A DNA stretch of 16,425 nt from positions 1 through 16,425 of the forward strand of contig MEQN01000066.1 in NCBI GenBank assembly GCA_001770235.1, in the 5' to 3' direction. The stretch comes from Betaproteobacteria bacterium RBG_16_58_11 (GTDB taxonomy: Bacteria; Pseudomonadota; Gammaproteobacteria; Burkholderiales; Thiobacteraceae). Below, one piece after another: positions 7,366 through 14,706 of this stretch (position 1 is its first letter; each line of letters starts with the position of its first letter). The translations under genes were made by a program, and so were the position numbers. The notes under the pieces were generated by a model that ran no database searches, had not been told where the DNA came from, and saw nothing but the letters and a program-made list of their open reading frames with translations.

Positions 7366-8211
7366 ATGTTTGGTAATTGGGTAAAAACCGCGATGCTGAT
7401 GGCGGGCATCGTGGCGCTGTTCGGGGTGGTGGGCGCGGCGATCGGCGGCCAAGGCGGCATGCTGCTGGGCTTGCTGTTCGCGGGCGCGGCCAATGTGTTT
7501 GCGTATTGGAATTCCGACAAGCTGGTGCTGCGCATGTATGACGCGCAAGTGGTAGACGAGACCAGCGCGCCGCAACTGTATCGCATGGTCGCGGAATTGG
7601 CGCGCAACGCCGAACTGCCCATGCCTAAAGTGTATCTCGCCAACAATCCGCAGCCCAATGCTTTCGCCACCGGACGCAACCCGGAACACGCCGCGGTGTG
7701 CGCCACCACCGGCATCATGCAACTGTTGTCCGAGCGCGAGTTGCGCGGGGTGATGGCGCATGAATTGGCGCATGTGAAGCATCGCGACACCTTGATCTCC
7801 ACGATCTCCGCCACGGTGGCGGGCGCGATCGCCGCGCTGGCGCAATTCGGCATGTTCTTCGGCGGCCGCTCCAACGAGCGCGGCAATCCGATACTTTCGC
7901 TATTGGTCATGCTTATCGCGCCGATCGCGGCGATGCTGATTCAAATGGCGATTTCGCGCGCGCGCGAATACGAGGCCGACCGCGGCGGCGCAACCATCAG
8001 CGGCGACCCGCAGGCGCTGGCCAGCGCGCTGCAAAAGATCCACAACTACGCGCACCAAATTCCAAACGAGACAGCGGAACATCATCCCGAAACTGCGCAG
8101 ATGATGATCATCAATCCGCTCTCCGGCAGCGGGGTCGATAAATTGTTCAGCACCCATCCGCAAACCGAAGAGCGCGTCGCGCGTCTGATGCAAATGGCGC
8201 GCGGTGCTTGA
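7366..8211 (+). CDS. htpX: HtpX, membrane zinc metalloprotease (M48B)
   Basis: Inner-membrane protease that degrades misfolded membrane proteins under heat or envelope stress. The 281-residue protein has two N-terminal transmembrane helices (about 8-27 and 30-48) and two more at about 146-166 and 176-196. The zinc site is HELAH (132-136), with a third ligand supplied by the EYEAD motif (201-205). The C-terminus ends in the usual [18 protein letters not shown] (7352-7356) lies 9 nt before the ATG. A sigma-32-like promoter immediately upstream fits its heat-shock role. Its last 8 bases overlap the GTG start of rsmB. Confidence 0.97.
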   Translation: MFGNWVKTAMLMAGIVALFGVVGAAIGGQGGMLLGLLFAGAANVFAYWNSDKLVLRMYDAQVVDETSAPQLYRMVAELARNAELPMPKVYLANNPQPNAFATGRNPEHAAVCATTGIMQLLSERELRGVMAHELAHVKHRDTLISTISATVAGAIAALAQFGMFFGGRSNERGNPILSLLVMLIAPIAAMLIQMAISRAREYEADRGGATISGDPQALASALQKIHNYAHQIPNETAEHHPETAQMMIINPLSGSGVDKLFSTHPQTEERVARLMQMARGA

Positions 8212-9472
8212 GCCGCAAGCCCTGGCCGCCGCCCTGTTGGGCGAGGTGCTGGCCGGCCGCAACCTGAATGAAGTGCTGAGCGATTTGTGGCGGCGCGAGC
8301 CCGGCTTGCCGCCGCGCGTGCGCGGCGCGGTGCAGGATCTGAGCTTCGGCGCCCTGCGTTTTTTCTCCCGCCTGGATTTTCTGCTGCAAGCCCTGATTAC
8401 CCGTCCCATCACGCATGAGGGCGTGCGCTGCTTGCTGCTGGTGAGCTTGTATCAACTCATCTATTCCAAGACGCGGCCCTATGCCGTGGTGGATCGCGCG
8501 GTGGAATCGGCGCGCGGCATGGATGCGCCGTGGGCCGCCGGTTTCGTCAATGGCGTGCTGCGCAACTTCTTGCGCACTAAAGAAGAATTGTTGGCGCGCG
8601 CCGATGGTTTCGAGCCCGCGCGCTACAGCCATCCGCAATGGTGGATCGACCGGCTGCGTCAAGATTATCCCGACGCGTGGGAGGCGATTCTTGAAGCCAA
8701 CAACAGCCACCCGCCCATGACTTTGCGCGTAAACCGGCGGCAGATCGAGCCCGAGCAATACTTAGCCCTATTACAGGAAGCTGAATTAGAAGCGGAAATG
8801 CTCGAAGGCGGCGCGCTGCGCCTGAAAAAGCCGGTGAGCGTGGACAAGCTGCCGCGCTTTGCCGATGGCCTGGTATCGGTGCAAGACCAGGGCGCGCAGC
8901 GGGCCGCAAGCTTGCTCGATCTCGCCCCCGGCCAGCGCGTGCTGGATGCGTGCGCCGCGCCCGGCGGCAAGGCGGCGCATATTTTGGAAACCGCGGATGT
9001 GATGCTCACCGCGTTGGACAAAGACGAAGCACGGCTCAAACGCGTGGCGGAGAATTTTGCGCGGCTGAATTTGAAAGGGCGCTTGATCGCGGGTGATGCG
9101 GCCGAGCCGCAACCCTGGTGGGATGGCAAGCCTTATGATCGGATTCTGGCCGATGTGCCGTGCTCGGCTTCCGGTGTGGTGCGCCGGCATCCGGATATCA
9201 AGTGGCTGCGGCGGCCATCCGATCTCGCGCAATTCGCGACCACGCAGCGCACGATTCTCGCTGCCTTATGGCGCCTGCTCGCGCCTGGTGGTAAATTGCT
9301 GTACGCGACTTGCTCGCTCTTTCATGAGGAAAACGATGACATCGTCACCGACTTTGTTGCGAGCCACCCGGATGCCAAGCGCCTACTTATTTCCGAGCTT
9401 CCAAGCGGCCAGTTGCTTCCGAGCGCGGAGCACGATGGCTTTTTCTACGCACTGCTTGAAAAATCAATTTAG
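8204..9472 (+). CDS. rsmB: 16S rRNA (cytosine-967 C5)-methyltransferase RsmB
   Basis: Methylates C967 of 16S rRNA using S-adenosylmethionine. The 422-residue protein has an N-terminal NusB-like RNA-binding domain (about 5-135) and a Rossmann methyltransferase domain. The SAM loop is DACAAPGGK (248-256). The two family cysteines are Cys320 in [16 protein letters not shown] and Cys370, the nucleophile, in [11 protein letters not shown]. The start is a GTG at 8204 inside htpX (8-bp overlap), so translation is probably coupled; the N-terminus [20 protein letters not shown] agrees with the family. In E. coli the same gene sits after def-fmt, so the grouping with def, fmt and htpX is expected. Confidence 0.96.
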   Translation: MLEPQALAAALLGEVLAGRNLNEVLSDLWRREPGLPPRVRGAVQDLSFGALRFFSRLDFLLQALITRPITHEGVRCLLLVSLYQLIYSKTRPYAVVDRAVESARGMDAPWAAGFVNGVLRNFLRTKEELLARADGFEPARYSHPQWWIDRLRQDYPDAWEAILEANNSHPPMTLRVNRRQIEPEQYLALLQEAELEAEMLEGGALRLKKPVSVDKLPRFADGLVSVQDQGAQRAASLLDLAPGQRVLDACAAPGGKAAHILETADVMLTALDKDEARLKRVAENFARLNLKGRLIAGDAAEPQPWWDGKPYDRILADVPCSASGVVRRHPDIKWLRRPSDLAQFATTQRTILAALWRLLAPGGKLLYATCSLFHEENDDIVTDFVASHPDAKRLLISELPSGQLLPSAEHDGFFYALLEKSI

Positions 9473-10016
9473 CGCGCTCCTCGCCGCGTTCGCTTTCGCG
9501 CTCGCGAGCATCGCGCCCCTCGCCGCACACGCTGAAGGCATCAACGTCAAAAACGCCGAGCTGGCCGCCAACGAGGAATGGTATTACCTCAACGCCGATT
9601 TCAGCGTCGGCTTGACCCCCGCGCTGGAAGAAGCCTTGAGCAAGGGCATCAGCCTGAACTTCATGCTGGAATTCGAATTGACGCGGTCCCGCTGGTACTG
9701 GCTCGACGAATCGATTGCCAGCGTGCGGCAAAATTTGCGCATCAGCTATCATGCCCTGACGCGGCAATATCATTTCTCCGGCAATAGCGGCAATAAGGCC
9801 TTCAACACCCTCGCTGAAGCCAAAGACGAGTTGAGCCGCGTCATGGATTGGAAAGTGCTCGACCGCAATTTGTTGAAGAAGGGCACGCCGTACAACGCGT
9901 CCGTGCGCATGAAATTGGATGTCAAACAACTGCCCAAGCCGCTGCAAGTGGAAGCGCTGGGATCCAAGGATTGGGATCTCGCCGCGGATTGGCATCGCTT
10001 TACCATCACCCCCTAG
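9435..10016 (+). CDS. exported DUF4390 domain protein
   Basis: A 193-residue protein with a signal peptide: hydrophobic residues about 12-32 end in APLAAHA, with cleavage likely after Ala33. The mature part is beta-rich and matches the DUF4390 family, recognisable from the stretch around FELTRSRWYWLDE and the Y-H-F-S region. The family has no known function but is regularly found between rsmB and ntrY in betaproteobacteria. The frame is open further upstream (an ATG at 9093), but that part overlaps rsmB out of frame. I chose the ATG at 9435 because it gives the signal peptide and follows GGAG (9427-9430). It still overlaps the end of rsmB by 38 bp, so it is probably translated by coupling. 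Confidence 0.85.
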   Translation: MAFSTHCLKNQFSALLAAFAFALASIAPLAAHAEGINVKNAELAANEEWYYLNADFSVGLTPALEEALSKGISLNFMLEFELTRSRWYWLDESIASVRQNLRISYHALTRQYHFSGNSGNKAFNTLAEAKDELSRVMDWKVLDRNLLKKGTPYNASVRMKLDVKQLPKPLQVEALGSKDWDLAADWHRFTITP

Positions 10017-10062
10017 CGCTCATGGCGATAGCCGACACAGAAAATGTATTTGCCATGAGCGC
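10016..10062. repeat. perfect 11-bp inverted repeat after the DUF4390 stop
   Basis: GCGCTCATGGC (10016-10026) and GCCATGAGCGC (10052-10062) are perfectly complementary, with a 25-nt loop. The left arm begins on the last base of the DUF4390 stop codon. No U-tract follows (a run of C does), so a classical rho-independent terminator is unlikely. An RNA-stabilising 3' hairpin or a protein-binding site is possible. Confidence 0.6.
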
Positions 10063-10180
10063 CCCCCCCTCTCCTAGCTCTCCACCCGCAAGGAGTACGC
10101 CGGTGGGTGCCCCGCTGCTGCGCAGCGACCCTTCCGCAGCCCCGCAAGCGGGGGAGAGGGACTTAGGCTCGCTTTGCGAG
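10063..10180. repeat. REP-like hairpin cluster upstream of ntrY
   Basis: Outer arms CCCTCTCC (10067-10074) and GGAGAGGG (10153-10160) enclose two smaller perfect hairpins: CGCTGC/GCAGCG (10113-10127) and CCCCGC-AA-GCGGGG (10140-10153). A third, CTCGC-TTT-GCGAG (10168-10180), lies 10 nt before the ntrY ATG and could sequester or delay its translation. The CCCTCTCC...GGAGAGGG frame resembles intergenic palindromes I recall from many beta- and gammaproteobacteria; whether this one is a repeated family needs the rest of the genome. Confidence 0.55.
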
Positions 10181-10190
10181 TTTCATATTA

Positions 10191-12353
10191 ATGGCTAAGC
10201 TCAGATACATCGTCCTTGCCAGTGTCGGCCTCGGCGCCGTGCTGTTGTATTTGCTGTCGCGCGCGAGCAGCAACACCGGCGCCTTCGCCGAGCATTACAC
10301 CTTGCTGCTGGTGCTCAATGTGGTGCTCGCGGCGGTGCTCGCCGGCCTCATCGGCTATCAGATATGGCTGGTGAAGAAGCGCATCCGCGAGAAGGTGTTC
10401 GGCGCGCGGCTGACCATGCGTCTCATCATTATGTTCGCCTTGATGGCGGTGGTGCCGGGCACCTTGATCTACGGCGTATCGGTGCAATTCCTCACGCGCT
10501 CGATCGAATCGTGGTTCGACGTGCGCGTGGATGGCGCGCTGGAAGGCGGCCTGAATTTGGGCCGGAGCGTATTGGAGGCGCAGCAGAACGATCTCATACA
10601 CAAAGCGCAAGCCATCGCCATTACGCTGCAGGAAGAATCTCCCGGCAGCCACACGCGCCTGCTCGATCAACTGCGCAATCAACTGGGCGTGCAAGAGGCG
10701 ACATTGTTCTCCGCGCGCGGAACGGTGCTCGCCATCGCCACCGCTACCGACGCGCGCGATGCGATCCTGCCGCAAATGCCGGGCCCGGCCATTCTGCGCG
10801 CGGTGCGCGCCCAGCGCCCGTATAGCGGCATCGAAACCATCGCCGGCAAGGGCTTGTATCTGCGGGCGGTGGTGCCGGTGAACGTGCTGTCGCTCTCCGA
10901 GGACGTGCGCATCCTGCAGCTCATTGAGCCGGTGCCGGCCAAGATCGCCAAGGACGCCGAAGCGGTGCAGGCCGTGTACCGCGATTACAAGGAGCTTGCC
11001 TTTTCGCGCAAGGGTTTGAACAAGCTGTTCGCGCTGGCCTTAACCATGACCTTGCTGTTCGCCTTGCTGTCCGCGATCGCGCTGGCCTTCGTTCTGTCGA
11101 GCCGCATGAGCGCGCCGCTGGGGTTGCTGGCCGAGGGCACGAAAGCCGTGGCCAAGGGCGATTTCAGTCCGATGCAGCCGGTCAAGGCGCGCGACGAGCT
11201 GGGGCAGTTGATGCAATCGTTCAACACCATGACGCGCCAACTAGCGGAGACCAGCGCGGTGGTGGAACACAAGCAGCAGCAACTGGAAGCGTCCAAGGGC
11301 TATCTGGAAAGCATCCTGGCGCACTTGTCCAGCGGCGTGATCGCCTTCGACGAAAAGTTTGCCGTCAAAAGTGCGAACCCCATCGCCGCGCAGTTGCTCG
11401 GCGTGGATCTGCCATTGCTGCGCGGCTTGAATGTGTCCGAGTGGAGCGAAAAAGCGCCGCAATTAACACCGCTGGCACAAGCCTTGACCCCGCGTTTTGA
11501 AAGTGAAGCGCAAAAGGAATGGCAAGCACAAATCGAGTTGACCCTGGATGGCGGCGCAAAAACCTTGCTGGTGCGCGGTAGCCGCTTGCCGGCCGAGATC
11601 GACAATGGTTATGTGGTGGTGTTCGACGATGTAACGCGATTGATCCAAGCGCAGCGCGACGCAGCCTGGGGCGAGGTCGCGCGGCGCTTGGCGCACGAGA
11701 TCAAAAACCCGCTCACCCCGATTCAACTCTCCGCCGAGCGCCTGGCGCACAAGCTTGCCGCCAAGCTCGACCTGCCGGACGCGGAAATATTGGCGCGCGC
11801 CACGCAAACTATCGTCAATCAAGTGGCGGCGCTCAAAACCATGGTGGACGAGTTCAGCCAATACGCGCGCCAGCCGACGCTGAATTTGCAAACGCTGGAC
11901 CTCAACCAATTGGTGGGCGAAGTATTGACGCTGTATGAAACCTCCCCAGTGCCGGTGCAAACCGAATTAGCGCCCGCGCTGCCCCAGGTGAAGGGCGATT
12001 CGAAGCTGCTGCGGCAAGTGATCCACAATTTATTACAAAACGCGCAGGATGCGCTGGCCGGCCGCGAAACAGAAAAAACCCGCGAGGCGGCGCAGATCAA
12101 AGTGCGCACCGATATGGAAAATGGCCTCGCCGTATTGCGCGTGATCGACAACGGGGTTGGCTTCCCGCCGGAAATTTTGGCGCGCGTGTTCGAACCCTAT
12201 GTCACCACCAAAGCCAAAGGCACCGGGCTGGGTTTAGCGATCGTGAAAAAAATCGTGGAAGAGCACGGCGGCCTCGTCGAAGTGCGAAACCTGGAACCCG
12301 CCGGCGCGTGCGTGTGCATTAAATTGCCGTGCATCGAGGCGAATACAGCCTAA
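10191..12353 (+). CDS. ntrY: NtrY-type membrane sensor histidine kinase
   Basis: A 720-residue two-component sensor that should phosphorylate the NtrX encoded downstream. Transmembrane helices lie at about 5-23, 37-60 and 77-97, then a periplasmic or extracytoplasmic sensor region (about 100-275) and a fourth helix at about 280-302. HAMP (about 303-355), PAS (about 368-485) and kinase domains follow. The phosphorylated His502 is in LAHEIKNPLTPIQLSAERL, the signature of the NtrY/NtrB class. ATP-binding motifs are the N box (Asn617 in HNLLQNAQDA), DNGVGF (653-658) and GTGLGLAIV (677-685), all intact. NtrY proteins are linked to nitrogen and redox responses in other Proteobacteria; the signal here is unknown. 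It is separated from rsmB-DUF4390 by a hairpin-rich leader and from ntrX by a palindromic element. The ribosome-binding site is weak. Confidence 0.92.
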   Translation: MAKLRYIVLASVGLGAVLLYLLSRASSNTGAFAEHYTLLLVLNVVLAAVLAGLIGYQIWLVKKRIREKVFGARLTMRLIIMFALMAVVPGTLIYGVSVQFLTRSIESWFDVRVDGALEGGLNLGRSVLEAQQNDLIHKAQAIAITLQEESPGSHTRLLDQLRNQLGVQEATLFSARGTVLAIATATDARDAILPQMPGPAILRAVRAQRPYSGIETIAGKGLYLRAVVPVNVLSLSEDVRILQLIEPVPAKIAKDAEAVQAVYRDYKELAFSRKGLNKLFALALTMTLLFALLSAIALAFVLSSRMSAPLGLLAEGTKAVAKGDFSPMQPVKARDELGQLMQSFNTMTRQLAETSAVVEHKQQQLEASKGYLESILAHLSSGVIAFDEKFAVKSANPIAAQLLGVDLPLLRGLNVSEWSEKAPQLTPLAQALTPRFESEAQKEWQAQIELTLDGGAKTLLVRGSRLPAEIDNGYVVVFDDVTRLIQAQRDAAWGEVARRLAHEIKNPLTPIQLSAERLAHKLAAKLDLPDAEILARATQTIVNQVAALKTMVDEFSQYARQPTLNLQTLDLNQLVGEVLTLYETSPVPVQTELAPALPQVKGDSKLLRQVIHNLLQNAQDALAGRETEKTREAAQIKVRTDMENGLAVLRVIDNGVGFPPEILARVFEPYVTTKAKGTGLGLAIVKKIVEEHGGLVEVRNLEPAGACVCIKLPCIEANTA

Positions 12354-12363
12354 GCTAGTCGAG

Positions 12364-12525
12364 CTAAAAACGGCATTTCACCACGGAGGACACGGAGGAC
12401 GCGGAGGAAAATCGAAGCAAGGTCATTTTGGCCGCCATAATTGCCTGGCAAATCCACTTGTTGTGCTAAGCATTGGAATTACTCCGTGTACTCTGCGTCC
12501 TCCGTGGTGCAATCGGTTTTTCTAG
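12364..12525. repeat. palindromic intergenic element A (CACGGAGG type)
   Basis: The left arm (12379-12407) and right arm (12481-12509) are complementary at 24 of 29 positions, separated by 73 nt. Each arm is built from 9-nt units: ACCACGGAGG, ACACGGAGG, ACGCGGAGG. The arms are flanked by CTAAAAA (12364-12370) on the left and TTTTTCTAG (12517-12525) on the right, extending the symmetry. The element fills most of the 202-bp gap between ntrY and ntrX, starting 11 nt after the ntrY stop. It has the same architecture as element B at 13814-13962. It could fold as a long RNA hairpin reducing readthrough into ntrX, or be a non-coding mobile repeat. Confidence 0.85.
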
Positions 12526-12555
12526 GATCAAATTTTTCCGGAATAATAGAAATAT

Positions 12556-13815
12556 ATGAGCAACATCTTAGTGGTCGATGACGAAGTGGGTATCCGCGAA
12601 TTATTGCGCGATATCCTGAATGACGAAGGGCACCAAGTGCGCCTGGCGGAAAACGCCGAAGCGGCGCGCATGGCGCGCGGCCACGAGCGGCCCGATCTGG
12701 TGCTGCTGGATATTTGGATGCCCGACACCGACGGCATCACCCTGCTCAAGGAATGGGCAACCAACGGCCAGCTCACCATGCCGGTGGTGATGATGTCCGG
12801 CCACGGGACGATTGATACCGCAGTCGAGGCAACCAAGATCGGCGCCTATGATTTTTTAGAAAAGCCGATCGCGCTGCAAAAGCTGCTGCACACCGTAAGC
12901 CGCGCGTTAAAGCGCGCCGAGGCGACGGGCAAACCGCACGCCGGCTTGTCCGCCTTGGGCAAAAGCCGCCTCATCACCGAACTGCAAGCGCGCCTACAGC
13001 AACTGGGCACAACGCGTGGTGCGCTGCTGCTCATCGGCGAGCACGGCAGCCCGTTCGAACTCGCGGCGCGTGCCCTGCACGCACCCGATACGCCGTGGGA
13101 GGCGCCGGAGGAAGTGGCGTGGCTGGCCGAGAACCCGCTCGATATATTGCAAACTGCCAAGGGCGGCACCCTGTTTCTGCGCGAGATCGGGCAGCTTTCC
13201 AAACTTGAGCAGCGCGGCCTGGCGCTGCTGTGCGCGCGGCTGGAAAAATTCGACGCGCGCCTGGTGTGTGCATCGAGCCAGCCCTTGCCGCGCTTGATCG
13301 TGGAGGGGCAATTCGATGCCGACTTGTTCCAGGCCGTGAGCAGCATTACCGTGGGCCTGCCGGCCTTGCGCGAGCATCGCGAGGACATACCGGAAATCGC
13401 CAAACAATTACTGCAGCAACTGATCGAGACTAAACAAGCGGCGCCGAAGGGCTTCAGCATGGCGGCGCTGAATGCGCTGCGCACCCACGATTGGCCGGGC
13501 AATCTGGCCGAATTGCAAAACGCGATCCGCACTTTGGCGCTGACCGCCTTGCACGAAGAAATCGGCGCGGAAGAAGTGAAGCGCGTCTTGTCCCAATTCG
13601 ACCCGCTCGCCCCCCCTACCGGCGCGGTGGGCGTGTCCCTGGATTTGCCGCTGCGCGAGGCGCGCGATATTTTCGAGAAACAATATTTCGAGCATCACAT
13701 CGAAAAAGCCGCCGGCAATATGAGCCGCGTGGCCGATGCGGTGGGGCTGGAGCGCACCCATCTTTACCGCAAGCTGAAACAACTCGAAATCAAGCTTTCA
13801 CGCAAATCGGAATAA
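12556..13815 (+). CDS. ntrX: NtrX-type response regulator with degenerate AAA+ domain
   Basis: A 419-residue response regulator, partner of NtrY. The receiver domain (1-118) is intact: acidic pocket D8, D9 and E10, phosphoacceptor Asp52 in LLDIWMPD, Ser81 and Lys103. The C-terminus (about 375-410) is a Fis-type helix-turn-helix. The middle domain (about 133-330) aligns with sigma-54 activator AAA+ domains but is broken. Walker A reads GEHGSPFE (161-168) instead of GESGTGKE. The GAFTGA loop is absent. Walker B is GGTLFLREIG (203-212) with Arg in place of Asp, and the FRxDLYYR arginine-finger region reads FDADLFQAV. WPGN (313-316) is kept. It is about 40 residues shorter than a full NtrC-class protein. 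It is therefore probably a DNA-binding regulator that does not activate sigma-54 (inference). NtrX proteins without GAFTGA are known in other Proteobacteria. The start has only a weak ribosome-binding site. Confidence 0.93.
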   Translation: MSNILVVDDEVGIRELLRDILNDEGHQVRLAENAEAARMARGHERPDLVLLDIWMPDTDGITLLKEWATNGQLTMPVVMMSGHGTIDTAVEATKIGAYDFLEKPIALQKLLHTVSRALKRAEATGKPHAGLSALGKSRLITELQARLQQLGTTRGALLLIGEHGSPFELAARALHAPDTPWEAPEEVAWLAENPLDILQTAKGGTLFLREIGQLSKLEQRGLALLCARLEKFDARLVCASSQPLPRLIVEGQFDADLFQAVSSITVGLPALREHREDIPEIAKQLLQQLIETKQAAPKGFSMAALNALRTHDWPGNLAELQNAIRTLALTALHEEIGAEEVKRVLSQFDPLAPPTGAVGVSLDLPLREARDIFEKQYFEHHIEKAAGNMSRVADAVGLERTHLYRKLKQLEIKLSRKSE

Positions 13816-13962
13816 AAATTAACCACGGGGGACACGGGGAGCACGGGGAAACCAAAGGTTTTTACGCTTGAATTTTCACTCCCTGAGCGCAATGCTTTAA
13901 TCACACAAAGATTGATCTTTCCCCGTGTGCCCCGTGCCCCCCGTGGTTCAAAGGCTTTTTAG
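13814..13962. repeat. palindromic intergenic element B (CACGGGG type)
   Basis: The left arm (13821-13851) and right arm (13918-13948) match at 28 of 31 positions, with a 66-nt loop. Units are ACCACGGGGG, ACACGGGG and GCACGGGG. An A5 tract (13814-13818) begins within the ntrX stop codon and a T5 tract (13956-13960) closes the right side, 7 nt from the arm, exactly as in element A. The arms differ from A by A-to-G changes that are mirrored in the opposite arm. The element occupies nearly the whole gap between ntrX and the next gene, ending just before its ribosome-binding site. Confidence 0.88.
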
Positions 13963-13983
13963 ATTACCCATAAGGAAAACGCA

Positions 13984-14610
13984 ATGAGCGATGCATTAAA
14001 TTATCTGGTGGCGGTGCGCGGCGACGCCCTCGGCCATTACTTCAAGTTTTTGAAGGACTCGGGCAAGCATCTCGACCCCAAGACGCGCAATCTGATTTCC
14101 GTGATCAGCAAGGTGCACTCGCAAACCGAGGGCGGCCTCAAGCAATACCTGACGCGCGCCCTGCGCGAGGGCGCGACGCCGATGGAGGTGATCGACGCAC
14201 TGGTAATGGCTTTTCCCATGCTGGGCTTGGCCAAAATCGTGTGGGCGACGGAAATCATTCTGGAGATGGATATCCCCGAATTCCATCCCGACATGATCAA
14301 CCGCAAGCCATCTTGGTACGACGTGGGCGCGGTGGACGATTTCACTGATGGCGAAACCGCGCGCGTGCCGTGCGACGGGCGCGAGCTGTTCGTGTATCGC
14401 CATGGCGCGGAATTTCGCGTCTATGACAGCCGCTGCCCGCACCAAGTGACCAACATTCCGCACTTGGCCTTGCAGGGCAACGAGCTGACCTGCCCCAAAC
14501 ATCATTGGAAATTTGATATCACCAGCGGCGAATGCATCGAGAAAGGCACCCAACCGCTTAAACACTTTGATTCCAAGGTGGAAAATGGCCGTTTAATGGC
14601 CAAATGGTAG
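13984..14610 (+). CDS. CMD-like/Rieske [2Fe-2S] two-domain protein
   Basis: A 208-residue protein with two parts. Residues about 5-100 resemble the helical carboxymuconolactone decarboxylase/AhpD fold (TRNLISVISKVHSQTEGG then REGATPMEVIDALVMAFPMLG), but lack the CxxC of peroxidase-type AhpD. Residues about 110-208 are a Rieske ferredoxin domain. The cluster ligands are Cys151 and His153 (CPH) and Cys170 and His173 (CPKH), spaced CxH-x16-CxxH, with the typical HHWKFDITSGECI after them. This suggests a soluble electron carrier tied to an unknown CMD-fold activity; the partner oxygenase or reductase is not in the window. AAGGA (13972-13976) lies 7 nt before the ATG. It is 96 bp upstream of phosphoribulokinase in the same direction; functional linkage is unproven. 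No signal peptide or membrane helix is visible, so it is cytoplasmic. Confidence 0.88.
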   Translation: MSDALNYLVAVRGDALGHYFKFLKDSGKHLDPKTRNLISVISKVHSQTEGGLKQYLTRALREGATPMEVIDALVMAFPMLGLAKIVWATEIILEMDIPEFHPDMINRKPSWYDVGAVDDFTDGETARVPCDGRELFVYRHGAEFRVYDSRCPHQVTNIPHLALQGNELTCPKHHWKFDITSGECIEKGTQPLKHFDSKVENGRLMAKW

Positions 14611-14706
14611 GCCCTAGCAGCCCGCCCCAAACCCGTAGGTGACAAAACCCGTCTCCGGCAAGTAAAATTTAGGGTTTTCAGCACGCAAATCTTCTAGGGA
14701 GTCATC

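Noticed and set aside
9093..9434. upstream extension of the DUF4390 frame
   Set aside because: It would overlap rsmB by 380 bp, is Arg/Ser-rich, and would bury the signal peptide inside the protein.
12846..13532. 228-codon minus-strand open frame within ntrX
   Set aside because: Its translation is Ser/Ala/Arg-rich without motifs; ntrX has clear receiver and HTH domains in the opposite strand.
13491..13871. 126-codon plus-strand frame ending in NHGGHGEHGE
   Set aside because: It is an out-of-frame reading of ntrX that runs into palindromic element B; His-Gly repeats of this kind are translations of the CACGG repeat, not a protein.
12379..13948. the repeated CACGG units as a CRISPR array
   Set aside because: Units are 8-9 nt with no spacers and are arranged as two inverted-repeat pairs, not as regularly spaced direct repeats.
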